A stretch of DNA of 64,000 nt from positions 592,974 through 656,973 of the forward strand of contig NW_013657678.1 of NCBI RefSeq assembly GCF_000142905.1. Direction: 5' to 3'. Positions 49,164 through 62,326 of the stretch are shown here, piece after piece. Both the position numbers and the translations under genes were made by a program. Within the stretch, counting starts at the first letter, position 1, and every line of letters begins with the position of its first letter. The stretch comes from Thecamonas trahens ATCC 50062 (taxonomy: Eukaryota > Apusozoa > Apusomonadida > Apusomonadidae). The notes under the pieces were generated by a model. The model saw nothing but the letters and a program-made list of their open reading frames with translations. It did not search any database and had not been told where the DNA came from.

Positions 49164-52100
49164 TCACGGCGAATCCTCGACATGGCCGTAGTCACACATG
49201 TCGCAGAAGTTCTTAGACATCGAGTTGGAGTACGTGCAATGGCCGCAGACCCAGTAGTTCTGGAGGGCGCTGGCTTGCATCTCGTGTGAGCGGCCACACT
49301 CTAGGCACTGAATGCGGTCGCCGGGCGACATGGCGGAGCAGCCTGCGCAGCGCCAGCGGATGCGCGACGGGTCCGACGCGCGGGTTTGTGCGGCGCGGAA
49401 TCGCTCGATGGCCTCGGACTCGGCGGCGAGGACGTCGGCGAGTGTGAGCTTGGCAAACTTGGTGACAAACTCGTCGAACGAGAGCGAGATGTTGGTCCCG
49501 AGATCGAGGATGTGGAAGAGCTGGATGGCATCTGCCGAGGAGAACCCGAGCTTGAGGTACGAGAACGCGCGCATGACCTCATCCTGGGTGATGTACCCGT
49601 CTGCGTCGGCGTCAAACTTGCGGAAGGCGACGCGGAGGTACATGCGCTTCCGCTGCATGGCCGAGGTGAGCTCGACAACGAGCGCCCGCGCCTTGAGCAT
49701 GCCCCACTCCTCGCGGCGGGTAAAGACCTTGGCCACCGGCGTGTCGGCCCAGAACATGCGCTCGCGCCGCCGGTACCGCAGCAGCGTCTCAAAGAACGCC
49801 AGCCGCTCCGACTCGTCGGCGCGGACGAGGCCCTCGGCGAGCGTCTCGAGCTCAGCGTCCGAGTAGAACATGGCGTTGTTGATCCACTTGAGGCAGACCA
49901 TGGCCACGTGCTGCACGCTCGCGGTTACGTCGGAGCAGCCGACGGCCACACCGCGCGCGCTCTCGGCCTGCTGCCGCAGGTTGAGCGTCCGGTTGAGGAC
50001 GAGCCCGTCGAGGGTGACCAGCGAGAGCCCTGTCCGCGCCAGCGGTGCGTACAGCGCATCGCTCTCGGCGCTGCTCACTAGCATCCGGTGGAGAACCCGG
50101 TGGAGGGTCTGGCCTCGGCGAGCGAGACCGCCACCATGTACCGCTCGTCCGGCGCACGCTCCAGGTCCGGCACCCACTCGACAAGCACGGTCACGTTCTT
50201 GAGCCGCCGCTCACCAAGTCCGACCCATGACGGGCGGAAAAAGTTGTCCGAGAGCAGCATGTTCGACGGGAAGGCAAGCGGGGCGTGGTCCTCGTGGACC
50301 CGGAAGGCCGAGAACGGGTAGAACGCCACCTCACCGGCGCCGTGCTCGTCCGGCGACCGCCCGAGGAGCTCGACCAGCCACGGATTCTGCGACTCGTCGT
50401 CGCGCGAGTACGCAATCTCGCGCTCCTTCTGCTTCTCCACATCCTTCTCCTTCTGCTGTTCCTGCTCGGCCTCCTGCTCGTTCTCATTGACAACCTCCGA
50501 GTCGAGCGCAGACCGCCCCGACTGGACCTCAGCGAGCGTGACGCTCGAGACCTGTGCCGCCTTGGTCCGGATGGCCGCCAGCACCTCCTCGTCGCCGGGC
50601 TGGGTCAGGTCCGCGTTGCCTGCCACTAGCTCGTCCAACACCTCTTCGAACCGCTGCGCCACAGGCACCGAGTCGTCCACCGCAAACTCGACAGGCTCGC
50701 GGAACTTGTCGATGGCTCCGCGAAGGTACGCCTTGCTCACGCTCGCCTCCTCGCCGTCGTCGTCACACGCCAGGAACCGCGTCAGCCGCCCGTCGACGTC
50801 GCGCGCTGTGTTGGCAGCAGAGTCGGCCCGGAGCGCCGCCAGCCCATGCTTCCGCCACACCGTGTGCAGCTCCTGGAGGCAGAGCTGGATAAACTGCAGA
50901 CTCTCGGCCCGCATCGAGTTGACCAACAGCCAGGCGGCGACGTCGAGCTCGAGCGCGCCCGAGCGCGCGCCGCCGATCGCGTTGAGATCCTCCGCAATCT
51001 TGTTGGCCACCTCGGGAATGACCACGAGCTGGATGGTTTGTCCGCGACCGATACCGCGCATCCGGTACGCGCCCTGCGCATAGTCGCGGAAAGTCATGTC
51101 CTTGCCGATGGTGAGCAGCGCCTGCGCGTTGGGGGTCTGCTTGATGTCCATGCCTGTGGTGTGGACCTGGTCATAAAAGGTGAACCGCTTGTCGAGCGAG
51201 ACACCGCACTGCGAGAGCGGGACGCCCGGCCCGCCGCTCCGCAGCAGAATCATCTGCTTGTCGTTGCGGTCGAGGTACACCACACCCTCCATCCACTCGG
51301 GCAGGTATGCCAGCAGGTACCGGGCCACAGCCTCGTTGTCCATGCCGGTGATGAGCGCGCCGGTGTCAATGAGCGCATGAGCAGGCGGCTCCATGGCCGC
51401 CACATCGCGCAGAATCGACTTGGCCGTCCATGCATCGCCCTTGACCTCGACCGAGACCACGCCCGGCGAGGTGAGGACGTGCAGGATCTTGCCGTCAGAG
51501 CCGGCCTCGTACATGCACCGCCCGAGATCGGCGGGCATCAGGTTCGACGGCGTGCCCGAGAACCCGAGCCGGGTCCCAAACAGGATGTTCGACCCGAGCT
51601 CCTGCCCCGAAGCAGAGATCTTGACCTTGCGGAAGTTCATGCACGGCGGGAAGACCTGCCGCCGCAGGTAGTAGTGAATGAACGGCGGGTGCCGCTTGAT
51701 GATGCGGTAGAGCCGGTCAAGCTGCTGCGGGTCGTTTGGCTGGAAGAGCGGGAGCGGAAAGACGCCAGTCTCTGGGTCGGCCTCAGCCGTCTTGGCCGCC
51801 TCGCTGCCCGGCCCAAACGCCGCCGCAAAGCTCCCCGATGGCGAGACCGGCGTCAGTGGAACGCCCATCTCGTCTGCGGCCGCGCTCCGCTCCTTGGCCG
51901 CCGCCAGCCACGATGAGAAGAGGACCGACGACGGCCGCTCCGCCGGCGGGCCAATCTCCTGGCCAAAGTCCTTCTTCAGCTGCTCCACTACACGCCGCAA
52001 ATCGCTCTTCCGCACCCCTCGTACCGGTACGCCAGGATGGTGAGGCCAATGACTACGTCCGGCTGCGCAAACTCGGACGACCGCGACGGCACGTCCTTGC

Positions 52101-55100
52101 CCACAAACGGCACCGCAGTCAGCCGCCGCGACTTGGGCATCCGCGGATCACACCGCGCGAGGTCCACCGGCGAGAGAATGCCGTACGAAACGCGGTCGAC
52201 CTTGGAGAGGACGTGCGGGAGGAACGAGGTGAGCCAGTCCTTGGCCAGATTGAGCAGCTTCATGTCCACAGGCAGAAGCTGGCCGAGGGTTCCGTGCTCG
52301 CCGGCAAGGTCCTGTGCGGCGGGGCCCTCGAGCTCGCCGCTCATGTAGGCCAGCAGCGCCTCGTGCTCCACCGAGGCCAGCGAGCCGAGCGCCCGCTCCC
52401 GCACCCAGAACAGCGCCCACTGGGCGAGGATTGGCTTGAGGCGCGCGTGGTAGTAGTCGACGTCCATCAGCGCAAGGTGCGGCGACCGCTGCAAATTGTG
52501 CTCGGTGTAGCCGGCGTCCAGCGCCGCTTCCAGCGCGCCCTGCACGCTCGCCACCGACACCCCGAGTGCCTTTTCAGTCTCCGCCTCGACAGCCTCAAAC
52601 AGCTCACCCCGCTTGTGTGAAAAGACCAGGTCGAGGAGGTGGATGGGAAGGTCCCACCGCGCGCCCTCCATGTCGATCGGGTACTTTTCGCCGATCGGAT
52701 AGTTGAGCTCTGACTTGAGCGGGTGGAGGAGGACGTCGACTTCGTCCATCATCAGCACACCCTCGGACCAGAGGTTCATGATCTTGACGAGCGCGTCCGA
52801 CGCGTCCGACCGCAGATGAAGCTTGGCCATGAGCTGCGCAAGCTTGCGCTCGTTCCGCTGCACCCCGCCAAGCCGCGCCGCCAGCTCCGAGTACGCGCGG
52901 CCCTCGGCCAGCGCCTCGAGCGTACCCGGCGCCGCGGCACTTCCCTCATCGGCCGCGTCAGCATCAGCCAGCGCCGCCACCTCGTCCGAGACCCCACCGT
53001 CAGCAACGACAACGTCAAGCAAGTCGAGCGTTGAGAGCTCCGACGACTGGGCGCGGCCCGATGTGAGGAGGTAGTGCGGCGTCTCGAGCGAGTGCAGCTG
53101 CTCCACGTACTTGAGCATGAGCGACTTGATAGCGTCGGGCGTGGTGCAGACAACCGCCCGGCGGCGGCGGGCGGCGTCGAGCTTCTTCCACAGCTCGCCG
53201 ACCGAGACAGCCGAGTCCGGCTCCGAGCGGTCGTACGTAAAGGTGTAGACCCGCTTCGGCACAATGGCCGTGAACCGCGACCGCATCACGTTCCGCGACA
53301 TCTCCAGCAGCGCCGTCGGCACCACCTGCATGACCAGCTGCTTGCCGTCGGCAAGAATGAGCGCCAGCAGCGGGCCAATGACGGTCGTCTTGCCTGCGCC
53401 CATGATCATCTGCTGGACCATTGCGTGGCTCTCGGAGCGCGACGCCGCCACAAAGTCGTTGACCATCTCCACCTGCCGCTGGCGGAGCAGAATGTCAAAG
53501 ATGTACTCAAAGACAAGGAACCGCGGGTCATACGAGAACGCCCCGCTCCCCGACTCGACACCACCATAGTGGCGCTCGCACACCAGCAGCTCGCCTAGGT
53601 TGCTCACCTCGTACTGGACCTTGGACGCAAAGGCTGCGTCGGCGCCAGCGCCGGTCTGCACCCGCTTGGTGAGGCTGGCCAGTGTGGCCTGGACCTGCGT
53701 CGCCGCAGCCACCACCCGGTTGACATGTGCCACCCGCGTGGCGTGCAGCAGCGTTGCCTGCGTCAGCTCCAAAATGGTGGCCACGCCGTCGTCGCCCAGG
53801 AACGGGTTGACCGCTCGCAGCTCGACCGCTGCGTCGTCCGAGAGCAGCGTGCACGTAACATGGTCAAAAATGAGCTCCGTCCGCGCCCCGTGGAGCCGGA
53901 GCAGCTCAAACTCGGTCGCACCATCGGCGCCAGGCGGCACTGCCACCGCCTCTGCGAGCACCACGGCCAGCGCATCGGCGATGAACGTCGCGTCAGAGGC
54001 AGCAAGCTCGCGCAGCTCGCACAGCAGGCTCTCGAGCGTCGCAGCAACCTTACCCAGCGCGGCTAGCGCAGTGTCGCGCGCCGCATCGCCTGCGGCGCCA
54101 TCGGCCGCACTCAGCAGCTCATCAACGTCGGCCGAGCCGAGGCCGACAATGCGCGGGACGCGCGAGGCATCGACCTGGGCTTTGAACGTCGTCACGTCGT
54201 CGTCGAGCCGCGAGAGAATGAGACCGGCCACATGCGACTTGGCAGCAGGATGCGGCGAGAGATCAAACGGCAGCGCGCCGGTTGGCGCGTCCTGCGGCTC
54301 GTCAAAGGTCACAAACGCATCCAGGTCCAGGACCGACAGCGGGCGGGTGGCAAAGGCGGCCAGATCGGCTGCGCTCACATCGAGGCCGCTGCGGGTGAAT
54401 GGAGCCAGCCGCCGCACGTCACACCCGTGGTTGGCGACGCGCGGGAAGACCGAGCCGGCCTGCGCGCCGGACGAGAGGCTTCCAGCGGCACGAACAGCAA
54501 TCTCGCTGATGGTGTGCATCGTCTCGCGCGGCGCAGCGAGGACCGCCTCGAGCTCGGCAGACTCGGCGAGGCGCGCCTTGGCGTCGTCAAAGAACGGCGC
54601 CGAGACAAGCGACTGGAGCGTGACAAAGAGCTCGTTGAAAAAGTTGCGCAGCAGCTCGGCTGCCGACGCCATCTGCGGCAGCTCCTGGTCGACGCACGAG
54701 ATCTCGACGCCGCGCACCAGCATGCGCGGCAGAGGCGAGACGCGCGGAACACTCGGCCAGGCAACGTACGGAAAGTTGATGAGCGCCGCTAGCTGTGCGT
54801 TGTGGAATGAGACTGAGGTCACCGCGTTGCCGCGGACGCCCTCGTTCCCGCCCACCGCGAGGTTCGGGTCACATACAGCCGCGTCTGCAGCTCGCCAAGC
54901 GAGCGGGTCACGTCAACGCCGAGCAGCCGCGCGCTGGCTGGCGAGTCGGGGTGGAGCAAGTCGTAGAGGCCGAGGAAGCCGACCTTGCCGGTCGAGCCCG
55001 ACTCTTCCTCCTGCTCCAGGGCTTCCATGAACGAGAGCACACCGGTGTCGTCGAGAACCGGATTGGCCGGCATGGCGTAGTAGACGGTTGACATGGTGGT

Positions 55101-58100
55101 GTGGTGCATCGAGTAGAGGACCGGCTGGCGAGCCTGTGCCAGGCGCCACACGTCGCCGCCGCGCTTGACCACCCTCGACGAGAGCGAGACTGCAGTGGCG
55201 CCATCGGCGGCGCCGGTCAGGTACGTCATCCGGTTGCCGACCAGTAGCGGCGTCTCCTCTTCAGCCTCGATGAACGGCAGCAGCTCGGCCTCCTCCTCGC
55301 TCTCGAGCCGGCAGCCGGCCGAGACATGCGAGAGACGCGAGAGGTACTTGTCGTACTGGTCCGAGAGCTTCCACGGCAGCTGGTTGCCACCGAGCAGGAC
55401 ACAGAGCGAGAGCTTGAGTCGGCACGCCACCGCGTCGGGCGTGAGGTCCGAGCCCAGCTCGCCGAGGAGTTGGAAGACGCGGTCCTCTTCAGAGGTAAAC
55501 GGCACGTCGACTTGGCAGGTCTCGGAGAGCCGAAAGACGGCCTCGTAGTCGCGGGCGGCGAAGCGGAGGAGAATGAGATAAAAAGTGGCCGCAACCGACG
55601 GTGCGTGGAGGAATGTACGCGTCGTGTGGACCGAGTAGAGGTAGTATCGCGTCGGCGCGCGTGCGAGCCACGCCGAGCTCGCCCGGTTGAGGTCAAGCTC
55701 GGTCGAAAACGGTGCAATGGGCGGCCGCGAAAAGTCGCAGTTGGGGACCATGACCCTCAGCTCGCCCGACGCGTTCTCCAGCACAACCCCGTGAGGAATG
55801 CCGACCAGTAGCTTGTCGAGCAGCGGCTCGGCAGCAGGGTCGAGGTCTGCAATCCACCACCCAGCTTGGTCAAGGGCAAAGAGCTTGACCTTGCCGGCAG
55901 CATCGAGTCGCGGCTGGAACCGGGCACCAAGCCGCGGAAGCTCAACCAACGAGATGGTGACTGTCGCGCCCGAGAGGAGCACAACTGCGTCGGTCAGCGT
56001 CGTCGCCACGACGTCGGACGGCTCTTCGGACGCGGCCACGCACGCCGCGGCCGCGGCCGTAGCTGCCGACGCCGGCGCCGATGACGAGGTCCACACCAGC
56101 ACGTGCGAGAGCTCCTCGAGCCGCGAGAGCACGTCGGCGAGGCGGACAAGGACCGAGTCTGCGCCGGCATCAGCGGCAGCAGGCACTTGAGACGAAAGTA
56201 CACCATGTTGAGCAGGGTGAGAGCACCCTGGACAGCCTCGTCCATTGACGGCGAGTTACTGAGCGCGGCAATGTCCTCGCCGCGACCAAGGGCGTCGACC
56301 AACTCGGCGTTGGCCGGGTCAGACAGCCACGCCTGGGCGAGGTCGATGTCCTGCGAGTACAGCTCGAGCGCATACTCGATGGCAGGCTCCGGAAACGCGC
56401 CATCGTTCGAGAGGCGGAGGAAGGCTTCAAGGGTCGAGTCGGAGCGAGCCAGCGGGGTCGGCGGGACAGCGTCGACGTCGTCGGCTGACTCGGTGTCATC
56501 AAAGAACGCCGGCGGGATCTCAATGTCTGAGTTGTCCATGGCCCAGTTGACAGCCCGGGCGAGGAGCGTTTCAAACGAGCCCGAGCCTGATGAGCCGATC
56601 ACCGAGAGCGCGTACTTGGCGAGCGGAGGAGCGACGCCAAGCGCACCCAGCGAGCTCACGACCGACGCCACAAGCTCTGGGTCGAGGCCCTGGTGCGGTG
56701 CGTTGGACGGATCGGACGTCCCTGCACCAGACGACGCCGCCGCAGCCTGCGGCGCACCGGTTCCGTCGCGCGGAGCGGTAGCCAGCGCAGCCTCGGGCTG
56801 GGCAAGGCGCGGGATGCGCGGATGGGCCATGCCCTTGCGCAGCTTGACGACAGTGCCCATCCAGGGGAGCGAAGCGAGCGAGTCGAGGTCGCAGGGCGGG
56901 ACGGCGCCGCGGGCACGGTCGGCTGAGGGAGTCAGGACAACCACGATCGCCTGTGAGAACCACGATGAGTCGCCGTCGAGCGGGTAGCCGCGAATGACAT
57001 CATCGTCGCCTTGCCAGAACTTGTAGTGTGTGAGGAGGACGCCCGGGAGCGAACCGCGGAGCACGCGTGGCGGGAGATACATCTCGCGGCCGCCGAGAGC
57101 GGCGTTTTCGCGCTCAATGACGAGCGAGGTCTCGAGCGGGGCGTTCTTCCAGATGGCACCGCGCTGATGGCGGACGGCGTCGGGCACAATCTTGGCCGAC
57201 TCGGGTGGCGGGAGCGGGAGCGAGTGCAGGGCACGGACGTAGTTGGACGAGTACACCAGCGAGGGATAGAGCTTGCGGCCGTGTGAGATGAGGTCGTAGA
57301 CGTGGACAACCTGGTGATGACGGAGAACGCGGACGAGCTTGTAGGTAATGTCGCCGGTGTCCTCATTGACGTACCATGTGATGAGGGTGACAAGGGTGGC
57401 GTCGGCGGGCGTGAGCGTCGCAGGAAGGAGGAGAACGGCGTCGTCGTTGCGGTGGACCTGGAGGACTGGATTGAGGAGGGCGACAACCCAGGCTTCAGAC
57501 GGGAGCTTGGTGGGGAACTTGCGGTTGTACGTGACGCCAGCATAGACGAGCCCGGAAGAGAGATCGGGCGGTGTGGAGGCCGAGTCCAGCGGCAGCGGCT
57601 GGCCGACGCCCTGGTCTTCGTTTGTCGGCTTGGTCCACTCCTTGACGTGTGTGGCGAGGCCGACGAGCGAGAGCCACAGGCGGTGCTGCTGGCGGGAAAC
57701 AAGGCCGCAGTGGTAGCGCTCGTCGCCAAATACCGAGCGGTAGTCGTCAAACTCGGAGATGGAGGCCGGAAGGGCACGGAGCATGTTGCCCTTGTACTGG
57801 ATTTCCGCGGTCTGCACGTCGACAACGACTTCGCCACCACCGGCGGCGTACATGCCGCGACGGGCGTCGGCGGCCTCGAGCGGGGCCCAGCCGCGGAGTG
57901 AGGCGCGGTCGTCGCCGCGGAGCGCAATGCGGACAACCTCGCTCATGACCGAGTCGAGCGCGTCCTGCTCAGCGGCAGCCAGAAAGGCGAGGAGCGCCGG
58001 GCGCTGCTCGTGGAGCATGGTGAAGAGCTCGTACTCGGGCACGTCTGCCGGCGGCGGCAGGGTCTCGGTGTCCTTGGGGCGCAAGTCAATGCGGACCGAG

Positions 58101-61100
58101 TCGCGGCCGATCTGGAGGATGAGGACGCGTTCGAGCGAGCCACGAACACCCGGCAGCGACGACTGCGAGAGACGGTCGGTGGGAATGCCGTGCGCGCGGA
58201 GGACTCGCTTGAGGCGCTCCCATGGCTCGAGCTCGGCGGTGTCAGAAGCGGCCTTGGGCGAAGAGCCAAACTCGTGCCAGTGGCGGACAAAGGCGAGGTG
58301 CCCCAGAAGGAGCGAGACGATTTCGGGCGTGAGCTCGTGCGGGAGTACGTTGCGCCAGATGAGGGCGAGGTAGGCATGGCACATGTTGACGGTGGGCATG
58401 TTGTCCTCGGCCTCGGCCTCGGCGAGCCAGAGGAGGAGCCGCGAGCGGCAGGTCTCCTGCAAAAAGAGCGGAGGCGGGCGCGGTAGGCGTCGAGGTCGGC
58501 AGCCGTGAGCGACTTGAGTTCAGCGGCGGCGGCGGTGGACGACGCAAGGCTCGCAGCCGCTGACGTCATGTACGCCTCGATGCCGACACCGAGCTCGAGG
58601 GCAAAGAGGAAGAGGGTGGCGTTGAGCGAGTGGACCGAGTTGACCGGAATGTCGGCGACGGCGTCCATCATGTCGAGGAGCGGGTCGAGGACCGAGCCGG
58701 GCGAAAAGGTGAGCTCGTTGAGGAGGAGGCCGGTGGCGCACGAGAGCGGGTCGCGGTTGGTCACCGCGCGGCGGGCTGGGACCGAGTCGAGCGGCAGCTG
58801 GAGCCACGGCGGACACCACGAGCCGAGCTCAAAGACTGCGCCGCGGAGAACGTCACGGAGGCCGGCGTGGAAGAGGTACGAGAGGCGGTCGCGGGTGGCG
58901 AAAAAGCCGACCACAAGGGGGATGCGGAGGTACTGGGTGGTGAGGTACGACATAAGCGCCTCCGAGTCCTCATCGGGCAGGACGTCGTCAAACGACGGTA
59001 GGTTGTCGCAGTGGAGAACGTCGTCTTCGGACGGGTCGGGCAGGCCGAGGTAGGCCTCGGCGTCGGTGGGCGACTGGGTGATGAGGCCGTCGCCGTAGAT
59101 GACGACGGGGCGGCCAAAGCCGGACATGAGCACAAAGGCCGTGGTCTGGTCGCCATTCATGCCCTCCACCTTGAAGCGGAGCCGCTCGAGCGACGAGCCG
59201 CGCTTGGCCTCCCACTCTGACTCGTACATGATCTGCCACATCTCGTGGCGCTTGTGGACAGCACGCTTGCGGAGCTTACGGTCGGCAAGCTCCGACTCCA
59301 TGGTGGCGAGGAACTTGAACATGACGACCATGTCGCGAGCGTAGCCGTAGAGCGGCTCCTCCTTGGCGAGGTCAAAGAAGGTCCAGCGGCAGAGCGCCTG
59401 CATCTCGGTCTCGCGTGGGTCGTCGGTGAGACGGAAGCCCTTGAGAGTGATGTAGAGGCGGACAAAGTCCATGGTTGGCGAGGTCTTTTGCACTTGCAGC
59501 GTCCTCGTCCCGGCCTCCTGCGGCCAGTTGAACAGGACACGGTCGGTCGTGGTCTGGATGGCGTCGAGGTAGGCAAGGACGTCGGAGCGGACAGCCGCGA
59601 GTCGCGGTGCGTTGTCGAGCTGGGCCATTGACGAGAGCCGCTCATACGAGAGCGTGGCGGTCTCGCACCCAACCTCGGTCGAGAGGTGGAAGCCTCCGGC
59701 GTTGGTGAGGAGCCGCGAGAGAATGAGCGGCTTGCCGGCACACTTGATGCGGGCGCCGGCGTCAAAGAGGGCGAGGAGCGCGCCAGCAACCAGCGCGCGC
59801 TCCGAGTCGGCCGACCGCGACGGCCGCTTGACTGACTGCCACGCCGAGGTAAAGGCGGCGGTGAGCTCGTAGATGGCGGCGAGAAAGGCGAGCTGGGCAG
59901 CCTGCGGCGGGCGGACCGCGCCGCCGGTGTAAATGCAGGTGATGCCCGAGGCTGGCGCCTGCGGCATGGGGAGCATGTCGAGGACAAGTGAGTTGACGAC
60001 CGCGATGACTTCGTAGTGCCGCGGGATGGGTCCCGAGGTGTGGCCAGCACGCGCGTGGTTCATCAGCGTCTCCACCAGGGCAAGCACCTTTTGAACCATG
60101 GAGAGGGCGGTGGCAAAGTCGACGGCACGCGGCGGGAGATCGAGAAAGTCAAACGGCGGCGCCGGTGACTCGGGCTTGGCCGGCCCGGCGTACGAGTCCT
60201 CGCCACGGGCCTTGAGAAAGGCAAACCCCGGGTAGGGGCTGTACGCGGCAGCGGTTCCCATGGCAAGCTGTGGCGGGAGGCCGCCCTCGGGGAGGCCAAA
60301 GGCCGGGACGCGGGCGAGCGCGGCGTCGAGCGACGAGAGCGCTGCAAGCATGCTCGCCTGGAAACTCGGCTCGGCAAAGCCGGCGCGGACCTCCTTGACC
60401 GCAGCGTAGGCAAGCTGGCGAGTGGCCATGCTCACCAGCGCGCGCTCGGACGAGTGAATGAGGTCGACGGCACCGACATCCGAGGCAAGGAGGTTGACAA
60501 AGCCGACCCGGAGCGCAAAGAGGACGGTGCGGAGCTGCGGGCGCGGCATGCCAGCATACGCGAGCGTGTAGCGGATAGCCTCAAGCAGGCAGCCATAGTG
60601 CGAGAGCTTGGCGCGCTGCGGCGCAAGCCACTCGCCGTGCGGGTCGTCTTCGACCTGCGACGAGGCCATGGCCGACGGCAGCGAGGATCCAGCGAGCCAC
60701 GGCAGGAGCACGTCGTAGAGGACCTCGGCGCGGTTGGAGATGATCTGTGCTACCTGCATCTTGATGAGCATGGCCCACCAGACCGGGTCGAGCATGCGCT
60801 CGCGCGGAATGCTCCGCAGCCGCAGCGCAGACCGGAACTTGATCTTGGGCGGAAAGGCTGCCGACGACGGGTGGTACTTGAGGCCCTCGTCGACCGAGGT
60901 GTTAAAGGTGACAAAGTCGAACGACGAGTCGGCGTTGGCAATGATCATGTGCGCCAGGCAGTGAACGCCGCGCGGCTCGACCCAACCGCCGGGCACCAGA
61001 AGTGTGTCCCCCGGCTGGAGCGCCGCAATCGGCGCCGCCCACGCCTGGAGCACCGGCAGCAGCTGGCCGGGATTCTCGTACTCGGAGCGGGTCTTGAGCA

Positions 61101-62207
61101 CCGGCTCCGAGAGAGACTCAAATGTTGCGAGCAGGTCAAGAACCTTTTCCAGCGGGCCGACTGCCGAAGCCGCGTCGAGGACTGCGGCCGAGACTTGAGA
61201 TGACGCCGCGGCCTTGCCACCTGAGGCCTGGATCGAGTCGAGAAGCTGGCGGATGAGGATGGAGAAGACCTTGGACGTGACGTACGACGACGAAGAGAGG
61301 CCGCCAAAGCCGTCAAGGTACGGGTCACCAAAAGCACCAAAGAAAGCGTCGGTCCGCCACAGCGGTGCCTCAAGCCCGAGGTCCTCGAGCACGTAGTGGA
61401 TCTCCGGCCAAGGAAAGCCCTCTCCGGCTGGATCGCGCGAGACCGCGTCGACGCCCGACCGCGTGAGAACTAGCTGCGAGAGCGGAGGCACCGGATCGCC
61501 GACAACCACCATGGCTTCCTGTGGCTGCGGCTTGAGCAGAATGAGCGTGGGAATGCCGGACACGTTGTAGTGCCGTGAGAGGGCGTCGGTTACAGATGGA
61601 TCATACGGAACTGCCAGAAAGCGAATCATGGTCTGGTAGTACGCCAGGTATGCCAGCATGTCCTTGTCCGACGAGACAAACACAACTTCAACATCGAGTC
61701 GACCTGCGTGGGCCTGCACAAACGAGATCAGGCGTGGCGTGAAACGCTGGCAAGGAGGGCTGGGTTGATCGATCGAGTGCGGGGTGTGAGTGGGGAGGGG
61801 TGGCGGGGGGGGGGGGGGGGTGTATGGAGGCTGAGGAAGAGGAGGCGGGAAAGGCAGAATATGAGGAAGAAAGGGAGGGAGGGAGGGAGGGAGGGGAGGA
61901 GGGGAGGGGAGAGAAGGGGAGCGGGGGGGGGGGAGGCAGTGCTGAAGTAGCGTTCCATTCCATTGAATTGTGCATGTCGCAAATGGCGACCTGTGTGACC
62001 AAGTGGCAGCACCCGGAGCTGGAAGGTGCAGGGGGTTGGGGGTTGGGGGTTGGGGGGGGGGGGGGGGCAGTACACATACCACCAATGAGCGCTAAAGTAG
62101 AGCGCAACTGTCTTGTCGGTCAAAGAGGCGGTGGAAATGAGCTGGCCAGAGGTGTCGGTGACATGGGTGATGCCAGGGAGGCCAGGGTGGTGCCGCTCGC
62201 TCGCCAT
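49164..62207 (-). CDS. Giant thioredoxin / UBA-like / DUF3638-DUF3645 helicase-like / EF-hand / NZF protein
   Basis: About 4,240 residues. Exon 1 (62207-62080) and a 320-nt intron (62079-61760) join within a nucleoredoxin-like active site, ALYFSAHW-CPPCQRFTP; the fold continues to IPTLILLK. Further on are UBA-like segments (nt about 56690-56500 and 56430-56320), a helicase-like core with GAGKTTVIGP (about residue 2830), LMMDEVDVLLHP (about 3047), the DUF3645 signature GKDVPSRSSEFAQPDV (about 3262) and a motif-VI-like YAQGAYRMRGIGRGQ (about 3609). EF-hand DADADGYITQDEV and an NZF finger WVCGHCTYSNSMSKNFCDMCD end the protein. The frame breaks five times, each a -1 shift repaired by one base: A5 at 58461, A3 at 56195, G3 at 54866, C4 at 52015, GG at 50111 (plus strand). 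Cellular role unknown; ubiquitin-binding modules point to proteostasis. Confidence 0.82.
61760..62079 (-). other. 320-nt intron rich in G/C homopolymers
   Basis: Donor GTATGTGTAC and acceptor ATCAACCCAG. The exon ends TG and C complete a Cys codon and so build the WCPPC motif. The intron contains poly-C and (CCCTCC)n tracts on the minus strand. Confidence 0.85.
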
Positions 62208-62326
62208 GCTGCCAAACGACGAGAAGTGGTGGCGGACTCGGCGAGTTGGGACTCGGCGTGTTGGGCCAAGTCGGATAAAAGCATGGTCTGGTTCACAGTG
62301 TGTGTTTGCTTGTACCTCGGGTAAGG

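Noticed and set aside
58455-58475. CTTTTTGCAG as a 3' splice site in the giant gene
   Set aside because: The sequence before and after reads as one continuous helix (AYRARLRSF, QETCRSRLLLW) with a single missing base; no matching donor gives a better product.
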